Assembly (NCBI GenBank): GCA_900215285.1
Contig: OCMG01000002.1
Span: 310,001 to 374,000, forward strand
DNA length: 64,000 bases
Reading direction: 5' to 3'
Origin: Ensifer adhaerens
GTDB taxonomy: Bacteria; Pseudomonadota; Alphaproteobacteria; Rhizobiales; Rhizobiaceae
Below the pieces are notes generated by a model. It ran no database searches. It was not told the origin of the DNA and saw only the letters and a list, made by a program, of their open reading frames with translations. The translations under genes were made by a program, and so were the position numbers. This document shows positions 16,441-25,800 of the stretch, in pieces (the stretch's first letter is position 1; each line of letters begins with the position of its first letter).

Positions 16441-16950
16441 TCAGGCGGGTTGTTTTCGTGCCAGGACGCTCGCCACCACCTCACGAACCTCGGTCTCGCT
16501 GAATGGCTTCCGGATCAGCGGAACACCCGGAAAGGCGTTCCGCAGGTCAACGAAATCGTCTCCGGCGCTCAGGAAGGCCACTTCGGCGCCGGATTGAGCG
16601 GCCAAGGAAACATAGTGGCGATCCTCCTGCGAAAGGCCCGAATATTCGAGGAGGACAACCTGGAAGGTCTTTTCCGCGAGAGTCTTGGAAAGATGATCGC
16701 GCAAACAGATTTCTACTATGCAATCAAATGCTTCCGATATGATGCGCTCGGCTTCCAGAGCGATGAAAATCTGGTCTTCGGCGATAAGGATCGCAGGACG
16801 GTCATCTACCATGGCTGATTTGAACTCGACTTCGTCAAGGCCCCCTCTGGGAGCGGTGCAATGGCCAGACGTCCCGAGTCGGGCTACACTGTCTGACGGC
16901 TTGTCTTCAAATGGCGCGGAATCCCCTGTGTCGTCATTTAAATAAGACAT
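16441..16950 (-). CDS. Atypical receiver-domain protein with Glu at the phosphoacceptor site
   Basis: The 169-residue protein has an unusual 47-residue N-terminal extension and a receiver-like domain (about 52-165). The acidic pair is E58/D59 (IAEDQIF), but the aspartate expected at the end of strand beta-3 is replaced by E102 (VVLLEYSG). The Thr/Ser switch position is S128 (LSAGDD) and K148 (IRKPFSE) is retained. A Glu can mimic phosphorylation in receivers, so it may be constitutively active or act as a scaffold. A start at an internal methionine (position 16812, MVDDRPA) is possible. It converges on ecfG with a three-base gap. Confidence 0.8.
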   Translation of the reverse strand: MSYLNDDTGDSAPFEDKPSDSVARLGTSGHCTAPRGGLDEVEFKSAMVDDRPAILIAEDQIFIALEAERIISEAFDCIVEICLRDHLSKTLAEKTFQVVLLEYSGLSQEDRHYVSLAAQSGAEVAFLSAGDDFVDLRNAFPGVPLIRKPFSETEVREVVASVLARKQPA

Positions 16951-16984
16951 GTTTTACGACGCGATCTGCATGTGACAGAATACA

Positions 16985-17767
16985 TTGACGCTGATGAAAG
17001 GCCTTGAGGGTACATCAATGGATGCATCGACCAGCCCCGCCATGATCCGGTGCGATGCCTGTCTGTTACGCAAGATGAGCGGCTTTCGCTCCATGTCGAG
17101 TGAAGAGGCGAAGCTAGTTGCCGACTTCAAGTCCGGCGAAATGCGCTGCGATCCCGGGATGAACCTGATCTCCGAAGGCACGTTCAGTCCGCATCTGTAT
17201 ACCGTGCTGGAAGGCTGGGGCTTCCGCTACAAGTCGCTCGAGGATGGCCGCCGGCAGATCCTCAACTATCTGGTGCCCGGAGATCTCATCGGCCTGCAGG
17301 GCGCGTTGCTCCAGGAGATGGACCACAGCGTGGAGGCTTTGACGCCGATGCGGCTGTGCGTCTTCGAGCGAAGCCGCTTTCTGTCGATTTTCGAGAAATC
17401 ATCGACCCTGGCCTTCGACGTGACCTGGCTTGCATCGCGAGAAGAGCGCATTCTCGATGGCCACATGCTCAGCCTGGGCCAGCGCACCGCGCTGGAGCGG
17501 GCCGCCTATCTCCTCGTGTTCCTCTATTTCAGAGGATTGCGCTCCGGCCTGGTAACGCCGACCAACGCACTGCTGCCTCTGAACCAGAACCTCATCGCCG
17601 ACACGTTGGGGCTCTCTCTGGTGCATACGAACAAGACACTCAAGCGGCTGGCGCAACGCAAGTTGATCGCCTGGAAGGGCCGGGCCTGCGAGATTCTCGA
17701 TCCCGAGGGGCTGTCGGACGTTGCCGAATGGGAACCTCCCGTTGCCGGGCCACGTCCCCTGATCTGA
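16985..17767 (+). CDS. Crp/Fnr-family transcriptional regulator
   Basis: The 260-residue protein has a cyclic-nucleotide-type sensor domain (about 40-150) and a C-terminal Crp helix-turn-helix with LNQNLIADTLGLSLVHTNKT. An N-terminal CDAC pair (residues 23 and 26) is present, but the four-cysteine pattern of oxygen-sensing FNR is not complete, so iron-sulfur sensing is doubtful. It may start at the internal methionine at residue 12. The gene follows the atypical receiver gene divergently and precedes a stress-induced PRC-barrel gene. Its targets are unknown. Confidence 0.85.
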   Translation: MTLMKGLEGTSMDASTSPAMIRCDACLLRKMSGFRSMSSEEAKLVADFKSGEMRCDPGMNLISEGTFSPHLYTVLEGWGFRYKSLEDGRRQILNYLVPGDLIGLQGALLQEMDHSVEALTPMRLCVFERSRFLSIFEKSSTLAFDVTWLASREERILDGHMLSLGQRTALERAAYLLVFLYFRGLRSGLVTPTNALLPLNQNLIADTLGLSLVHTNKTLKRLAQRKLIAWKGRACEILDPEGLSDVAEWEPPVAGPRPLI

Positions 17768-17799
17768 AAACAAGTCCGCGTACTTTCCCGGATTTTTTC

Positions 17800-17824
17800 G
17801 GAACCACTTCCTTTTGCAGACGTT
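17800..17824 (+). promoter_or_regulatory. EcfG-type promoter of the PRC-barrel gene
   Basis: GGAAC (17800-17804) and CGTT (17821-17824) with a 16-base spacer lie 72 bases before the ATG at 17897. Confidence 0.8.
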
Positions 17825-17896
17825 CCGTTCAGGTGACCAGTCGGGCTGACCCCGCGTCACCTGACCGGAACGACAACAAACAAAAGGAGACATCCG

Positions 17897-18490
17897 ATGC
17901 TCAAGACCCTGATTGCTTCGACCTTTCTCGCGGCTTCCATCGCGGTCCCTGTCATGGCTGCCGATTCCGGTACGTCCGGCACGAACATGAACAATTCCGG
18001 TGCGGCAGGCACCACCAATAATGGCACGACTCCGATGACCACCACGCCGGGCGCTGCCACGGGTACTGCTGCTGGCACCAATGCGGCCGCTGGAATGTCG
18101 ATGTACGGTCAAAACGTGACGGCATCCAACATCATCGGCGCCTCGGTCATGGACGCCAGCAACACCAGCATCGGCAAGATCGATGACCTCGTGCTCAGCG
18201 GCGAGGGCCAGGTGACCGACTACGTTGTGGATGTCGGCGGCTTCCTGGGGATCGGTTCGAAGCGCGTGGCGCTGACGCCGCAGGACGTGACCATCACGGC
18301 AGACGGTAACGGCAACCTTCAGGCCAAGACCCAGTTGACGAAGGATGCGCTCAACGCGCGCCCGGACTACACCAAGCCTGAAGTCCCGACCACGAACAAC
18401 AACGGCGCCGCCGGCACGACGAATACAACGGCCCCGGCCGGCTCCACCGGAACATCCGGCGGCACGACGGCCCCGGCCGCGAAGCCCTAA
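17897..18490 (+). CDS. Exported PRC-barrel protein with Thr/Gly/Asn-rich flanks
   Basis: The 197-residue product has a clear signal peptide (about residues 1-21, cleavage after VMAA) and a PRC-barrel domain in the middle (about 72-155, VTASNIIGASVMDASN to ITADGNGN). Low-complexity Gly/Thr/Asn/Ala-rich tails stand on both sides. Such proteins are common rhizobial periplasmic stress proteins. AAAGGAG lies 5 bases before the ATG and an EcfG-type promoter is upstream. The molecular role is unknown. Confidence 0.85.
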   Translation: MLKTLIASTFLAASIAVPVMAADSGTSGTNMNNSGAAGTTNNGTTPMTTTPGAATGTAAGTNAAAGMSMYGQNVTASNIIGASVMDASNTSIGKIDDLVLSGEGQVTDYVVDVGGFLGIGSKRVALTPQDVTITADGNGNLQAKTQLTKDALNARPDYTKPEVPTTNNNGAAGTTNTTAPAGSTGTSGGTTAPAAKP

Positions 18491-18499
18491 CAACATTGA

Positions 18500-18522
18500 G
18501 GCCGGCGCGCAACGCGCCGGCC
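18500..18522 (+). terminator. Intrinsic terminator-like hairpin after the PRC-barrel gene
   Basis: GGCCGGCGCG-caa-CGCGCCGGCC is a perfect 10-bp stem followed by CTCTCCTTTT, a pyrimidine-rich tail. Confidence 0.7.
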
Positions 18523-18552
18523 CTCTCCTTTTCAGCGCCCGAACGAGGCGCT

Positions 18553-19599
18553 TCAACCGTCCAGAAGAACCAGCACTTCGGCCACCGTTCCCCTGCCCCT
18601 TGAGGGATATTGGATACCGCCTCCGATGGCCTCGGCCATGGAGCGGACAATACGGGTGCCAAGGCCGGTCTTGTGGTTGCCCGGCTTTGCTTCCGTTGAT
18701 GACGAAAGACCCGCGCCGTCATCCTCCACAGCAAGCCGGGCATTGCTTTCATCGACTTTCCTGAAAATGACCCGGATTTCACCCTGCTCGCCCTCCGGAT
18801 AGGCGTATTTCAGCGCATTGGTGGCAAGTTCCGTCACAATCATGCCGACTGACACGGCCTTGTCGGCGGGCAGTTCGATATCGTCGAGATCGACAGTCAT
18901 CTGCAGGCGCGAATCGACGCCCCTCACCGTTTCCGAAAGATCTCCCACCAGGGCCGCGATATAAGGCTTCATGTCGACGGAACTGATCTTGTCGTTTGAA
19001 TACAGGCTGCGATGCATGCCGGCGATGGCGGAAATCCGGCTCTGTGTCTCCTGCAGGACCAGACGCGTCTCCTCATGCTGGGCTGATGCCGCCTGGAGGC
19101 GCAGCAGACTTGTCACCAGGGCCAGGCTGTTGGCAACACGGTGGTTCATTTCCGCCAGAAGTGCCTCCGCCCTTTCCTTGGCGCGCCGCGTTTCCTCGTC
19201 GGCCAGCTCCTTGGCCTTGCGCAGCCGTGCGTTGGAAACCGTATTGACGACGGCATCGGAGAGAAGCGAAAGAAAATCCTCGCTGGCATTCTTGATAACG
19301 TAGTCCGAGGCGCCGTTCTTGAGCGCTTCCACGGCAATCCGCGCCTCGCTTGACCCGGTGACATAGACAACCGGCGTCAGAATGCCGAGTTCGCGGAACT
19401 GACGCAGAACATCGAGACCCGTCATGTTCGAAAGGTAGTGATCGAGCACCACGACGTCGAATGTCTCGGACTGCAGCTTCTCGACAGCCAGACCCATATC
19501 GTGGACGTGAATCACCTCGTGGTTGGAACGCCCGAGATTACGCTTCACGAGATGGGCAAGAGGAACGTCGTCATCGATGTAGAGTACGCGCGTTTCCAT
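18553..19599 (-). CDS. Receiver-histidine kinase protein (HisKA_2/HWE-like)
   Basis: The 348-residue protein has the receiver first (about 1-120, D9-D11 pocket, phosphoacceptor D53 in VVVLDHYLS, K103 in YVIKNAS), a coiled linker (ADEETRRAKERAEALL), then a HisKA_2-type dimerisation helix with H153 in AEMNHRVANSLALV and a HATPase domain (VTELATNALKYAYP). No transmembrane segment is present. Kinases of this group often feed PhyR; the N-terminal receiver would let another kinase control this one. It lies at the end of the stress island and has no EcfG-type site that I can see. Confidence 0.88.
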   Translation of the reverse strand: METRVLYIDDDVPLAHLVKRNLGRSNHEVIHVHDMGLAVEKLQSETFDVVVLDHYLSNMTGLDVLRQFRELGILTPVVYVTGSSEARIAVEALKNGASDYVIKNASEDFLSLLSDAVVNTVSNARLRKAKELADEETRRAKERAEALLAEMNHRVANSLALVTSLLRLQAASAQHEETRLVLQETQSRISAIAGMHRSLYSNDKISSVDMKPYIAALVGDLSETVRGVDSRLQMTVDLDDIELPADKAVSVGMIVTELATNALKYAYPEGEQGEIRVIFRKVDESNARLAVEDDGAGLSSSTEAKPGNHKTGLGTRIVRSMAEAIGGGIQYPSRGRGTVAEVLVLLDG

Positions 19600-19728
19600 G
19601 TCCGCTCATCATGCTATGGGATTGTCGATAGGTTCGGCAAATTGCCACAGTGTTATCGCGCCGCGAAAATTCTGAAAAGTACAAAACGTACTTCGTTCAT
19701 TTTTTATGAGATATCAGAAATTTAATCT

Positions 19729-19761
19729 GTGATGACATCCCGTCTCGGCATGTTGTCACAG
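19729..19761 (+). other. Imperfect inverted repeat before the giant gene
   Basis: TGTGATGACAT and ATGTTGTCACA, separated by 11 bases, pair over all 11 positions if two G-U wobbles are allowed. It is centred about 125 bases before the giant gene's ATG in a 272-base gap that otherwise shows no clear signal. It could be an RNA hairpin or a regulator-binding palindrome. Confidence 0.4.
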
Positions 19762-19871
19762 CATCCGGGACCTCCCATCAACAGCTTCATGCAAGCCAGC
19801 CTGAATAGGGTCTGCCCATGCTTGCAGACAAATGACTTGTCGTCGACGTTGGATGAACACCGGACCTAAGC

Positions 19872-22800
19872 ATGAGCTCGACTGCCTCCACCCTGACCGC
19901 CAGCCAGATCAGAACCATGTCGACGGCAGCGATTGCCGCATGGACGACCGAGGACGTCGCGTCCCTGTCGACCCAGCAGATCAGTTTCCTGTCGTCCGAG
20001 CAGATCGCAGCTCTCGACTCTGAAGATGTCAACACGCTCTCCTCCGGCCAGCTTCGCGCAATCACGAACAGCGCCATCGTGGGCCTCAGCCTCGACCAGC
20101 TGGCCGTTCTGGATTCAAGCGACATCGAAAGCCTGACGCAAAGCCAGGTCGCTTCGCTTACCACGCGCCAGGTGAGCGGCCTCAGCGTCGATCAGGTCGA
20201 GGCCTTCACCTCCAGCCAGGTGGCTGGTCTGAACTCCCGACAGGTGGCGGCCCTCACGCCGGACGAGGTTGCGGTCTTCTCGACCGGAGATGTTCGCGCG
20301 CTTTCGTGGACGGCAATAGGCGGTCTGAGCACCGACTCGCTCGCGCGTCTGAGCAGCGCGCAGATTGCGGCGATCTCGACCGCAGCGATCGCCGTCTTGT
20401 CCAGCGCCCAGATCGCGGCCATGTCGACCGAGCAGATTGCCTCGCTGACGCCCGCTCAGGTCGGCTCCCTGAAGGCGTCTCAGATCAATTCCCTGTCCAC
20501 GGATGCCATCGCAGCGCTTTCGACCGACCAGATCGCAGCCATCAGCACCGGGATGATCAGCGGCCTGTCGTCGAATGTCATCGCCGCCATGTCGCCCGAC
20601 CAGATCGGCGCGCTCACGCTGCAGCAGACGCGGCTGCTGGGCTCCGGCCAGGCGTCGGCGCTCGGGGTCGAGGATCTGGCGACATTCACCACCGACAAGA
20701 TCGGCTCGCTGTCGAGTCGCGCCCTCTCCGGCCTTTCGACGGATGTCCTGGCGTCTCTGTCCGGGGACCAGATAGCGGCCATTTCCTACTCCTCCATCAC
20801 GGGACTCACCACCAGCCAGATGGCGGCTCTTTCGGCCGATCAGGTGGAAAACCTTTCGGCCACCCAGATCAGCATCTTGAATGCGGGACAGATCGGCGCG
20901 CTCGGCAGCGACGACATCCAGCGCCTGTCCACCGATGACATGGCGGCCATCAACGGCGATGCAGTATCGGGTCTGTCCTCAAGCATCATCGACGCCCTTT
21001 CCACCGATCAGCTTGCGGCCCTGTCTACCGTTGCCGTGACCCGCCTGAAGACAGACCAGATTGCCGCGCTCACGACCGCACAGGTCGCCGCGCTCACGAC
21101 GGACCAGATGTGGCGGCTCACGTCGAGCCAGATCGGTGCGTTTTCGACGCAACAGATGCAGGCGCTCGGCACCGCGCAGCTCGCCGCAATCAGCGGCCCC
21201 GCCATCATCGGTCTCTCGACAGCCCAGATCCAGGCCCTTTCGACCGACCAGATCGCGGCATTCAACATGCTTCAGGTCAGGGGTTTCAGCGCCAGACAGA
21301 TCGCGGCGCTCGGTCCGGACGACGTGGCGGTTCTGTCGACCCAGACAATGGCTGCGCTCTCGTCTGCGGGCCTCGCGGGGCTGACGATCGATTCGCTGTC
21401 GGCCCTGTCCTCCGGACAGATCGCGGCTCTCTCCCCCATGGCGCTGAGCGGGTTCAGCAGCGCGCAGATCGCTGCCCTGACGTCGGAGCAGTTTTCGGCC
21501 TTTTCCACCAGCCAGATTGCTGCGCTGACGGGTCCGCAGGTAGCGGCGATCTCCACGGAAGATCTCGCGACGCTGACGTCAGACAAGATCGCTGCGCTGG
21601 CGACGCGGGCCGTCTCGGGGCTGACAACGTCGCAGATTTCCAGCCTCTCCACCTGGCAGGTGGCCGCGCTCACCGTCTACCAGATGGGCTATCTCACGGC
21701 GACGCAGCTCTCCGCCTTCAGCGGCGACACGATCAACGCTGTCGACCCGACGAAGATTGCCGCGCTGACAAGCAGCGCGATACTGGGCCTGCCGACGGCT
21801 GCCTTGGCCGCCATGAGCACGGACCAGATTGCCGCGCTCAACACCCGCGCCGTATCGGTCCTGACCTCGGCCCAGATTGCCGCCATGTCGGCCGAACAGA
21901 TCGGCGCCTTCGGTCCGACGCAGGTGGGCGTCCTGACCTCGGCCCAATTGGCGGCATTCGGCACGGATGACATTTCCGCCATGTCGACGGCCGACATCGC
22001 AGCGCTGCCGAGCCAGAGCATCGGCGGCCTGTCGACAGACGCCATCGCGGCCATGACAGATGAACAGGTCGCAGCCCTGAGCACAGGCTCGGTCGCGCAG
22101 ATGCTGGGCACACAGGTTGCCGTGCTGAGTTCCGGTCAGGTTCATGCGTTCACGACAAGTCAGATGGCCGCGTTCGCAGGCAGCCGGCTCGCTGCGCTGA
22201 CGACCGACAAGATCGTCATGCTGTCCACCGACAAGATTGCCGCGATCAGCCCGGCGGCCGTTGGCAGCCTGACCACCGACCAGCTTGCGGTGCTGTCCAC
22301 GTCACAGGCGCAGGCGCTGACCTCCCAGCAGGTACGCGCCCTGTCGTCCCTTCAGCTCAGCGCGATTTCGCCTGACGGCGTTGCGACGTTTTCGACGGAC
22401 GACATGGCCGCCATTCTGGCTGCCAGCATCCAAGGTCTGACGAACGACCAGATCGGCGTCCTGTCTACGGCACAGATCGCCGCGCTGACGCCCCCGGCGA
22501 TCGCCGCGCTCAAGTCCAGCCAGATCGACGCGCTGTCTTCCAGCCAGGTCGAAGCCCTGACGTCGGCACAGATTGCCGTACTCTCAACCGCCCAGTTCTC
22601 CGCGCTGGACGCATCCGAGATCGCAACCTTCTCGACGGCGGACATTGCCGCCATCCCGACGGGCTCCATCGCCACGATCGCGACTGATGCACTCGCCGCC
22701 CTGTCGTCCGATCAGATCGCTGCCATCAGCCAGTCCGCCATTGCGCGCCTGACGACGGATCAGATTGCCGCGCTGAGCACGGATCAGATCGCGGCCCTCA

Positions 22801-25800
22801 CCACGAACCAGCTTGTCATGCTGTCCTCGGTGCAGGCCCGGGCGCTGACGCTTGACGACATCAGTGCGCTATCGACCGTGCAGATGGCGGCTATCGGCAC
22901 GCTTGCCATCAGCGGCCTGACCTCGGACCAGATTTCCGCACTGACCAGCGATCAGATCATGTCCCTGGGCACCCGGCAGATTGCCGCGCTGACCTCGGCA
23001 CAAGTCAGCGTTCTCAGCACCGACAGCCTCGCGCTCCTGTCCTCGACCCAGATGGCGGCTCTGAGCCCCGCTGGCATTGCGGGGCTTTCCAGCAGGCAGC
23101 TCGCCTCCCTGACAACCGAGCAGGTCGGCGCCCTCATCCCGACCCAGGTCGCGGCGCTGAACTCCTTGCAGCTCTCGGCGCTCGATACTGAGGCGCTGGC
23201 AACCTTCTCCACCAAGGACATGGCGGCCATCACGCCGGCGGCTGTGGTCGGTTTGTCGACGGATGTTCTGGTCACCCTGTCAAGCGCACAGATCGCGGCA
23301 ATGAGCACTGTCGCCATTGCAGGGCTGGCAACGGTGCAGGTCGATGCGCTGACCAGCGACCAGCTCACCGTCCTCGATACGCGCCAGATCGCCGCCTTGA
23401 AGTCCGACCAGCTTGCGGTGCTCACTTCAGGCGATCTCGCGGCGCTCTCCACCACCCAGATTGCTGCGATCAGCTCCCAGGCTCTGGCAGGACTGTCAAC
23501 CCGGCAGATCGTTGCGCTGACGACCGCGCAGGTCGAGGCCCTGACACCCACGCAGGTGGGCGCGCTTTCCTCCGACCAGCTCTCCGTTTTCGACACTGCC
23601 GCTCTGGCCACCTTCTCGACGAAGGACATGGCCTCGATCTCCTCGGCGGCGATCGGCGGCATTGCGACCGACGCGCTTGCAACGCTCTCCACCGCGCAGA
23701 TCGCGGCCATCAGCACGCGCGGCGTTGCGGCACTTTCGACCTTGCAGATCAGCACGCTGACCTCAACCCAGATGGAAGCGTTCGTATCGACGCAGGTGGG
23801 CGCCCTGACCTCGTCGCAGCTCGCCGTGCTCGACGCGTCCGATATCGCGACCTTCTCCACCAAGGATATCGCAGCGATCGGCTCCGACGCCATCTCATCC
23901 CTGTCGACGGCCGCCATTGCCGGCCTCACAACGACGCAGATCGCCTCCTTGAGCACGTTCGGCATTCAGGGACTTTCGACACGCCAGGTCGTCGCCCTGA
24001 CGACAGGCCAGATTCAGGCAATGACGGCCACCCAGTTCGCGGCCCTCACCTCGCGCCAGATCTCGGTACTTTCGACGGCGGCAATCGGTGCGCTGTCGAC
24101 AGATCAGGTCGGCATGCTTGCTCCGGCAAGCGTGGCTGGCCTGACGACCCAGCAGCTCGCGGCCATGACGACGATCCAGATGGCAGCGCTCAATCCCGAC
24201 CAGATCGCGGCGATGACCTCGACCCAGATGTCGGTCCTCAGCACAGCAAGCGTCGCGACCTTCTCGTCACGCGACATGGCTGCCATCGGCTCCATCGCAA
24301 TTCGTGGTCTGACGACCGACGTCATCGCGCAGCTCACCACGGACCAGCTCGCCTTCCTCTCCACGGCCGGGATTTCCGGGCTCTCGACGCGACAGGTCGC
24401 GGTCATGAGCACAACGCAGATCGAGGCGTTGACGCCGCTTCAAGTCAGCGCACTGAGCTCCGGCCAACTGGCGGCCATGAACACGGGTGCGATTGCCACC
24501 TTCTCGACGCAGGACATGGCTTCGCTGACCTCCGCATCGGTCGCGGGACTTTCGACGGCCGTGATCTCCAGTCTCTCGACCCGTCAGATTGCATCGATCA
24601 GCACGACAGCCATTGCGGGATTGCAGACGCAGCAGGTCGATGCCCTGACATCCGCACAGGTGGCGGCTCTGACAAACAGCCAGATCGGCAACATGACCGC
24701 AGCCCAGATCACGGCGATCGGTTCAGTCGATATCGCAGTTCTCACGCCTGAGCAGATCGCCTCGATCAGTTCGGCGGCCATTGCCGGACTGACGACCGCG
24801 CAGATCGGTGCCATGGGCACCGGCCAGCTCAATGGACTGACCACGCAGCAATTCGCCACGCTCACCTCGAAGCAGTTGTCGGCCTTCGATTCGAGCGATA
24901 TCGCCGCGATCGCTCTCGAAGATATTGCCGCCATCAGCTCCGCAGGCATCTCGGGGCTCAGCACGGCGGCCATTGCCGCCCTGTCGCAGGACCAGGCAGC
25001 CGCGATCAGCACGGCGGCCATTGCGGGGCTGACAACCGCCCAGATCGCCGCCTTCAGCAGCGAACAATTCCAGGCCATGTCGACCGGACAGTTCGCAGCG
25101 CTGAATTCGCGACAGATCGACTCGCTCGGCACCGCCTCCGTGGCATCGCTGACCGCAGAACAGATCGCATCGCTGAGCACCTCGGTCATTGCCGGGCTGA
25201 CAACGGCGCAGGTCGCATCGCTGACCAGCGACCAGATTGCCGCCTTGACCTCGAGCCAGATCGGCGCCCTCACGTCAAGCCAGGTTGCCGTGCTGCAGAC
25301 GGATGATTTCACCGCGATGTCGACGAGCGACATCGCGGCACTCTCGTCCTCCGCGGTCTCCGGCATATCGACGACCGTCCTTGCCGCCCTTGCGACGGAA
25401 CAGATCGCAGCACTCGGAACGGCTGCGCTGCCCGGCCTGACGACAACGCAGATCGCGACGCTGAGCACGGCCCAGATTGCGGCATTGACAACGGATCAGG
25501 CCGGCGCCCTCACCTCGCGGCAGCTTTCCGTGCTCACCCTCTCGGACATCGCGGTCATGTCGACCGACCAGATCGCAGCATTCGGAACCGCCAGCATCAA
25601 TGGCCTGACAACCGACCAGATCGCGGCATTTTCCACCGCACAGGCCGAAGCGCTCACGTCCGCCCAGGTCGCAGCATTCAGCTCGCGCCAGATCGCGGCC
25701 CTTCCGTCTCAGGATCTGGACACGTTCTCGACCGCGGATCTCGCAGCCATCTCCGCAAACGGCGTCGCGGGCCTATCGACCGCCGTCATTGCAAGCCTGA

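Noticed and set aside
16985..17767. Oxygen-sensing FNR.
   Set aside because: Only a CDAC pair near the N-terminus; the full four-cysteine ligand set is not present.
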